From contig NC_088319.1 in NCBI RefSeq assembly GCF_910592395.1, forward strand, positions 14,262,001 through 14,322,000: DNA of 60,000 nucleotides, in the 5' to 3' direction. Under the pieces are notes generated by a model. It ran no database searches. It was not told the DNA's origin and was given only the letters and a program-made list of their open reading frames with translations. Both the position numbers and the translations under genes were made by a program. The DNA is from Lineus longissimus. Its lineage: Eukaryota > Nemertea > Pilidiophora > Heteronemertea > Lineidae. This document shows, piece after piece, positions 49,801 to 58,800 of this stretch; the first letter of the stretch is position 1, and each line of letters begins with the position of its first letter.

Positions 49801-52800
49801 TAAAACCTAGTAAGGGGAAATGGCAGGCTGGACTTTTATCATCTCTTGACTTCAGGTAATGAACCCAGGGAGGAGGGGCACTCTCAAATACACATGTAGA
49901 CCACCCTTTTACCCTTGGCTTTTTGACAGACCCCTCCACAGGGTAAAACAATCCCATACCCCGTCTCTGGTATATTTCCATCCCCAATCCCTATTGCTGG
50001 CATACACTCGCATACACAACCCCTCACAGGTATTCATGTATCTCCAACAACTTGAGTTTGGGGAAATATGACTTAATATAACTCAATGTGACAATGTAAT
50101 CTGCAATTGTTCACAAAAATATCAGATTCCAAGTTAGTTTAAATTTCATCACTGCAATCAGAGACCTTCTGGAGGCAGACCGTTGATGGCTCCTGAAACA
50201 ATATGGGAATATATGCAAAATAAATATTCAATGATGGTAAGGGGGAGCTCAGAGAAGAACAGTAGTCAATGTCATATTGTAAGGAGCAGGAGTAACCTAG
50301 CTTTTGGCATATCAGGGTATGGTTAATAGAAATGCTTTCTATGGACTGAGAGTGGTGCTGAGCTAGATATTCTGGAGATGAAAATGAAGGAAATATAAGA
50401 AGCAAATATTTCAATTTTTTGAAGTTTTAGTGAGAAGTCTCCAAAGCACTTCTCCATTACTTCAGTCAGGTTGGTTAGATTTTTTTAATTTCTTGTTTCA
50501 TCGCGCTTTCTCAGTCCAATAGACTATTAATTTCATCCTAGTTGATAAAAATAAACAAAAACATTTCACACCATTCCCTAAACTATTTAATGCTGATTTT
50601 TATCAACTCGGTTTGAAATTGGTTTTCAAACAAATTTTATTAGTTTAACTCAGTTTTTTTAGCATGCTAAATAACCTATGATGGAAAACCCTCAAATAAG
50701 GAAGAGATGTGTTATGTGCAGTTTGGTGTGATCTACGATCTAATTAACTTTAAAATTAGTAGAACTCAAGACTATATGTGGGAAGATGGTTGCATGTTCA
50801 TCAAAGAATTACTAGGCCTATTTCATATGAATGAACTGAAAAGTGATAGAGATAGAACTGAAGTAGCAGAAGAGAGAGGTATTTGTAAAGGCATTCAAAT
50901 TTTGGTAATTTTTAGAAGAAATTTTGTGTGAAAATCTAGGTCAAATTTAAAACCTTAAGAAATGTTTTCACTGAAAAGAGTAACCATGCAAGTAATTTGA
51001 ACACAACTTCGAACCAAAAAATGAAGGTTTTCCATCACTGCTACTTCTCTCAGTCATGTCACTATTTGATGCCGCAAATAGACTGGACACAAGCATTGTG
51101 GCGACTTCTAGGGGGCAACACGCAAACCTGAATATTGTTACAAACCAGGCCTGGTAGCAGCGGCAGACTTTCGGCGGCGGTGGCCGAACTGGTTTGTTTG
51201 CGAGCAGTTTATCCAGCTCCTTCATTATTTTAGGGACAAGCTTAGGGACCAACTGTGAAAAAAATGGAGAAATTGAAATTATATCTTTCAGAATTCTTAA
51301 TATCCCCTTGCCAACTGTTTATTTTATCGACCTGTGTTGTATATTCACATGGAAAATTGAAATACTGAAAAAAAGTTACAGTCTTACAAATCACACAGCA
51401 TATAAACCATCTTGTAGATCAACAAAGCATGCTTTTGTTGCTGAAAGATTGCACCAAACTTTTACCGTAAAGAATTTTGATGCTGAAAAGAAGAAAGCCT
51501 CAGGGAGCTCAGTTTTCACTTGTGCAGAAGGAACTGAGGGATAGCAACACTGAGCCTAGGGTACAGCATACATGAATGAAGATGACTTTTCTATAAAGTG
51601 TGATTTCAGACTAAGCCATTGGCCTTTTACTCGAGACCAAAACAAACCAGGCAGGACCAGCCCAGGCCGGATCACTGCTCACACCATCATGAATGACATG
51701 AGTCTCGTTATGATTCAAGTATGTACATCGAACCAGCCACACCAGGTCAGATCACATTCATGCACGTTTACATGAGTTCCATCATGTCTTTAGAGAGCTT
51801 ACATGTAGGTACAAGCTGGCAAGAAAGATAAGTCATTAGTGGTGCTGCTTGGCGACGCATTTAAGAACAAATTGACGCTAGGCTACAATTGGCGTTTTGT
51901 TTACAGAAGGAGGCTAAGCGCATGAAGAAATTCTCCAGTCCTCAAATCTTTTGATGGTTTATGTTATAACGCGTGCTGTTTGGATGTGTTCTAGGGGAAG
52001 GAGAGAGGAGCACTGCAGGGAATACCAACAAAAGCAACACAGGGGTGAACGACTACTTCTGGCCAGCCATGAAGTAATCACACATTTTGGCAAGTGGGGG
52101 GTGGGGGGGGGGGCAGTCGGGCACAGTGCAATGTGGCAAGGCATGGAGTGTGCAATGCATTACACAGCTGAGACTTTACTGCAACTTATGTGCTGGTGTG
52201 ACTCTCTTCAAACTTTTCCAAAATATTCAATCCTGTATCAGAAATAATAGGCTTAACACTAACAGGTTGATGGGGAGATGGAGAGACATCAACAAATTGA
52301 TTGGAAAAGCTCCCAGAGAAAAAACCGGCTCACATGTCAAGTTGTGCCAAAACTCTGCCACACAGGGCCTGATCAGGGATTGAACCTGGGTCACATAGGT
52401 GGCAAGGACGGGTTGAACGCTGAGCCAGCAGCCGGCTTGAACATTACTTAATGGAAGGCCCTACAGGTGACAGAATACAGTATACAACCTTTCAACTGAC
52501 AAATATTTTGCCAAATTTACCGAAGTTGGAAACATGCTGCTTTGACTCACCTGTAATGCCTGCATATTTTCATACAACTGGTCGACTGAAGCAGCCCCCA
52601 GTAGGACACAGTGAACGTTATCATTCTTCAGGCACCATGCTGGAAAAAAGACATTAAGGAACATGATGATGAAATTTAGAAACCAGCTTTACCTGTAAGC
52701 TGAAAATTGAATGCAATTCTATCAAACCTTCAACTGGAAATCGACCGTTTATCTTGTTTTATTTACAATTAATTTAGAATTAAATTGAATATCGGTACAA

Positions 52801-55800
52801 CTAAGTAAGTTCTGTTATGATTCTGTCAAATGCAACTGAAATCCGTTCGATTCTTTCAGCCTGGCACAGCAGTTTCATCTTTGTGTCCTTGAACAAGACC
52901 CGCTCTCCATTGCTTCTCTCCTTGCTGGCTTGCCTGGGAAGTTAATTTGTGATTGGCAAGCATCTTCTTCAAAGGAATCATACTCCTACTCGCTTTATGC
53001 CACAGCAACTCAGACAATCTCTACTCTGATAACTTTGAGCAACAGCCTATCCAATTTTTCAACTTTAAAGACATTTACCAATAGCAAGCTGACTAAGAGA
53101 ACAACCAAGACGATCTGCGATATTTGCAACCTCTCGTAATTTTGCTTGTTGTCGTCTTCCCTCTTCTCCGAGTATCTTGTCCTTTAGCCAGCTGTATCCC
53201 TGGAAGTAGAAGATAAACATTGGCTTAACACTAACAGGTTGATGGAGAGATGCATGGGGAGACAACAAGAACCTCCCAGCAGACACCAATAGCAGGATAC
53301 CCGCTCTTATTGGTGCAGTACTTTTGGTCCAATATGGGTCATTTCAATACAACCTGACCTCTGTTATCAGGACACACCCTAATGAAAAGCATTTGTCTAT
53401 CCAACATTGCTTAACTTCCTCGATGAAGGGACAAATGCACCAACCGCAAAAGTGTAACGGTATCCTCAATAGCCAAACTGCTCAGGCAAGGCTTGCAATC
53501 CTTGACTAACATCTTGACAGCTTGATTGATTGATTGATTGATTGATTGACTGACAAACCTTGAGGGCCGCCCTTGAGTATATTGGTACGCCATCATCATA
53601 TTTTCCAGTCAGTATGCCACAGGCTAGTGGAGACCATGTCATAGTGCCTATACCTAGAAAAGGAAAAAACCCAGTTATAACTTACTTTTTCATCATCCAA
53701 CTGAAACTAAGGAGGCTACTTTCCTATCTATTTTTATGGCATGATGACCTACTCATCATTACAGTGTAGGAATTCAAATGCCTGTCGTACAGACATGAAA
53801 AAGTTTGTAAGACAACATTATGTTTTGGCAATGTATCGGGTATGCAAAAGGCTTCAGTTTGGGTGAAATTCATTCAGTCTTGTATACCGCCTGATGAGGG
53901 TTCGAGCGAACCGAAATCGATCGTGGAATATGTATATAGTGTAAATAAACGTCTACATCATGAAGATGTTAGCAACTTTCATTGCGTATATATGGTTGTA
54001 TTCTATGAAATCATTGGATACTTTTCAAAACCAACACCCCTTATAATGTCCTGACAAAAAGGTTACAAGGTTACTACAACTACTACAACAACAGCTTACC
54101 TATTTTATTGTACAATTCAGGCATTTGAATCTCGACCTTTTCTCTTTGGAATAGATGATACTCAGCCTGTTCTGCCACTGGTGGTATCAAATTGAACTGA
54201 CGCGCCACAGAATAAGCCTCCTGAAACATGATATAAAGGATCAAGGCATGTTCCAACGTACTAAATACTAGGTTACTGAGTAAAGTGAGAAGCTTGAAAC
54301 TTAAAACTGTACACTATGATAGGCCTAGCAATGCTCAGTGAAATAATGTCCAGGTTAGCTTCTAAAAGCTTAGCTAATGCAATGTCAAATTCCAGTACCA
54401 GAGCTGCATGTATTGATTGTAGCCTTTGAATACTAACAGATTGGTTGCAAGATAACTAGTAAACTGTAACTCTTCAACTCACCATGATTTCCATAGGACT
54501 CCATCTTGAGGTACCCCAGTACATTGCCCAACCCTGGTTGATCACGTGGGTGAAGGCTCGGACAATCTCTGCAAATAAACAACAAATTATTACTAAGGTG
54601 AAGCAAATCTCAAAATAAATTTAGAAAGTTGCTGAGGAAACATTTTGATTAATTAGAGATTAAAGCGGAAATTTCAGGGGCTGGAAGACTACTTTGGAGA
54701 AGACGGCATCAAGAATATTAATAATCCTTCATAGACAAAAACCCATGGAAAATATGAAGGAAATTCTCTTTTTTCATCAGCATTTTTTCAATAAATACCA
54801 CAGTGGAAATTTAACTATAAGTTCTCGAAGGGTTAATTTCAATTATGTATAGAATGCTGGCGGCCACCTGCAACTAAGAGCAAGGCGGCTGCTAATCATG
54901 TTTCAAGTTTCAATTGGGGCTAGATACCCAAATAAAAGATCACCACATATCAACATTATGAATTATTTAGCATTCAATGAAATTCTATCATCATATTTTG
55001 CCAGGAGCGCAGTCAGGCGGAAGTTTCATTTGCATTGTGATAGCTATTCTATTTGTAGCTGTAGCATTGCCACAGGAATAATATATCAACATCTGAAAAA
55101 CTGTCACGAATATTCCATTTTCATGTAACATTTTTCCTCAATTAGCTGTTACTTCATATAACAACATTTCTTAGCAAACACCCCTAAGTCTTATCTTCCA
55201 AATGAAATTTTAAAAAATTTTGATACAGGAGATTTTTTGGATTAAAATTTAACACATCATGTACACAGTGTTATTTCATCAACAGATTTAATTAACTTGA
55301 AAAGCCTATGGGTATTTGACTATACGGCATTGTGTGCTAAAAGCACTGAAAACTGCGACAGCATATTTGATAAGTTATTTATTGGGAAATATAATGCCAA
55401 AGGTAAATACTTTATTTAAAACATTTAGCAATTTTTGTATCAAAAGTTAAACAGAAGTATGGGCATCTTGGTAATTCCAGGCAGAGATATTTATATGATT
55501 TAGCAAAAGTTTAATCAACAAAAATATTGCAAAGGATTTAAAAAGCCATTCCCGGGTACTATCATCAATATAAACCAACTTTTCCTACTGCATGTGACCT
55601 TTGGCAAGCTACTTTTTGGTTTTAAGCAGTTTAGATCTGTTTCCCGGAAAATTGGTGTAGAAAAGTGCATTTGAGCATGATGTGAATAGTGCAATAGAAG
55701 GTACAATCATTACTCTAAATCAAGGTTTGAATCCCTGATATCATTCAAGAAGGTTTCACCTAGATAGGGAATAAGATGAAAGTGTGTTGACATATTCAGA

Positions 55801-58800
55801 TAAGTCATATAAGTGAGAGCTACTTAAAATGATTGTTGCAGCGTGTATACTTTAGATGGAGAAATGATTGAGTCAGCACCCTGCATGCAGATTTGGCATG
55901 CTGAAAAGTGAGGCTATTCTTAAGTTATTATTGAACTGGATTGTGTATAATTGTCTGAAGATTGAAAATTCAGATGGTGAAAAAGATTTTTACAATTTCC
56001 CGATGAATCCAGGGGAGAAGTAATACTGAGCTCATATGATGGTCAACATGACACAGGTAAAACACAACACATTCAATAAAGCCACACCTTCCAACAACCA
56101 ATCAGCAATCACGTGGGAAGCCAACCAGGCAGACATTCATGCCTTACAATCAAGGTCAATTCTCAAGGTCACAGCCTTGGCCAAAGGTCAAGGTCACTTC
56201 ACAACAACATTAAAGGTTAATGTCAGCCACAGACACCAGTTGTTAATACCAAGGTTACCAATTCACCACCACAATACTGTCCAACAATACCAAGCTCCCA
56301 GCAATCACATAGATGAATCCCAACCTCCACAAACATTCCGAAACCACAATGCAAAACAGACGAACCAAATGGACCACATGACTCCCTCTCCACACCTCAA
56401 CAACACACACTCATCAGGCAGTAAGCAGGATGCCCACACTGACACAGATGGAATAGACAGACACACAAATGCGCAGGCTGCAAATGCACCACAAGTTTAT
56501 TCATGCAAATGTAAGACTGTGATCCCCATGTTGAGTTTGAAGAAGTTGGGAGGTGTCTTGCATGGCAGTCACATGAATTACCTTGTGGCACAGCTTAGGA
56601 GGAGCTAGTATCCAACCACTCCTTCATATCAGTCACCAGTATTTCACTCAGCTCCATACAGCATTGGATCATGACTAGGGTATCAATAGATTTTTCTGAC
56701 TAGATTTAGGCCTGAGATACAGGGTGGTCAGGAGAAAGTGATTTGGTTGACACCACATCATGACACAGTACCAAGGAATTGACTCCACCAAGCAGATAGT
56801 ACAAGTATGGTTCAGGTTCTGCATTGAGAAGAAATTAGTTTCATAATGCTCAAGGGAGTTCAGAACATTCTACCTACAGAGAGCTAACCAACTGTGTTCC
56901 AGGGCTACTTGCAGTGTTACTAGAGTTATGGAACATTTATTATTGTTAAAGAGGGTATGCTGGGTCTATGACAGTTTTTTGCTACCAGTCTCAAAGATAT
57001 GGTGCCACAGGTTAATGGAGTTTCCTTGACTAGCTTTGGAGAAAAGACCCTCAATCCTAAGAGAAGGAGGGTCAACTAGAGTGACCGCGGCCAATCCACC
57101 AAGGCAAAATAAAGCAAATACAGCCTGACTGGTCGATACAATGTACGTGCTCACCAAGAGTGGCCAGTGGGGACTTTTCCGCTTGAAGAAAGAAAACAGG
57201 GTTGCATAATGAAAAGAAGAGGATCAAAATGAATCGAGGGGAGAAAATGATGAATGCATCCTGTTCTTATACATTTGATTCAATCAAAATGTTGACCAAA
57301 GGAAATCACCAAATTTGTAAGTCTTGTAGGAACTTCGTGTGATTATTGCCTTGCAATAAAAATCACTTGACAATGCCAGTTACCATGGTGAACATGAGCT
57401 GGTAACCCTGACAACAGCAACATCAGCAGGGAGTTCTGTTGCCATGGTAACTTAACATTTCAATTGTTACAATGCATCATTTTGCAGTCGTATTACCGAG
57501 CAACCATAGCAAAGACAACTTGGTAACCTTGGTGATGGTACTGGCAGTGTATACGCAAGGAATACTGGTTGCCATGACACCATAGTTACCTTTGTTTTGG
57601 AAACCATTGTTACCATGGTGATATAGATTACCATGGCAACAAGGGTTGCCAATGTTAAAATACTAACCTTCAGTTGGAGTGTGTGGGTCTGGCTTATTTG
57701 CGAAAACAATATCTACATAATCAAGCTGGAGTCGTTCCAAGGAGCTCTTCAATCCTGGAGAAGAAAACAGCACTTAAGTCATTTGCGGAATTTATATCTT
57801 TTGGCAAAGTAATAAACTTGATTCAATTAACCTATAAAAGAACAATCAATATTTGACTCCTCTTTTTCCTGCTGAGCGTATACATCTGAAAGATGTTGTG
57901 TTAATAAAACGCAGAAAATTGCCATAGTTTGGAAGTTTACCTTCTATAATATGTTTTCTGGAGAGGCCTTTTTCTGTCTCAGCTCTGCAACAAAAGCACA
58001 AGATGATAAAATAAGATCAACATTTGAAAAAGTTAAAGTTTTTCATTTCAAAAAGTTGTAAAGGTTATTGAAATCCAACCACCATGAAGAGACATGGGAA
58101 TATGTCCGTAACAGAAAAGTATCGACTATCGGTTCAGCCGCAAAACTACATTCTTGCAAGCCCAGTCTAAGTTTCTTGAACGTACTGACCTATGGAAATT
58201 GCAGTCGTGAAAACAATACTTACTTTCCACCCCAGAATATCTTGGTGCATATGATGAAGCTGGATCTCCTGAAAATGATAATTTGCATAAGTAAAGATGT
58301 GGCGCAGTCTAGTGACTTTCATTACAAATACCTGCAACGTAGAAACATTGTCTGGGGCAAAAACCACTCACTACAGCAACATGCCATATAATCAAACCAG
58401 TGTATTTCGACATGATTGTTACGATATCTTCAGAAGAATTCTCACCTCCAACACTTTTTCTTCAAGATTTTGCCCAATACGATTTCTGCCCTGGAAAAAA
58501 ATCAAGAGTCATTTCATGAATCGTTGGCAAACTTACTAATATCACTTGGGTAACTTTGGTCATGAGGTAAACACAAAAATGAGCATCTGCACGACATAGA
58601 CCATCGGGCCAACCATGTTTGACCTTCAATGATGATGATGACGATGATGATGAAGATGAAGATGAATTTTTCAGGCAATATGAGATCAAAGTGATGGTGA
58701 GGGAAGCAAAGCCCTTATCATGAATCCTTTTTCTCTTTGAGGTCAAACTGGCAGAGAAATTTCTGTTAATACCATACATCTAGTGCAATGGAATCTACTA

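Noticed and set aside
56036-56608. The longest single ORF in the window (190 codons, plus strand, His/Gln/Asn/Thr-rich)
   Set aside because: It lies in a Kv-beta intron on the other strand, is explained by C/A-rich, T-poor composition, shows no domain, and includes repeat-like AAGGTCA words.
56966-57157. 63-codon minus-strand ORF ([13 protein letters not shown] region) as an alternative Kv-beta exon
   Set aside because: Does not match any Kv-beta segment, and the flanking exons join directly in the family; may be an old repeat fragment.
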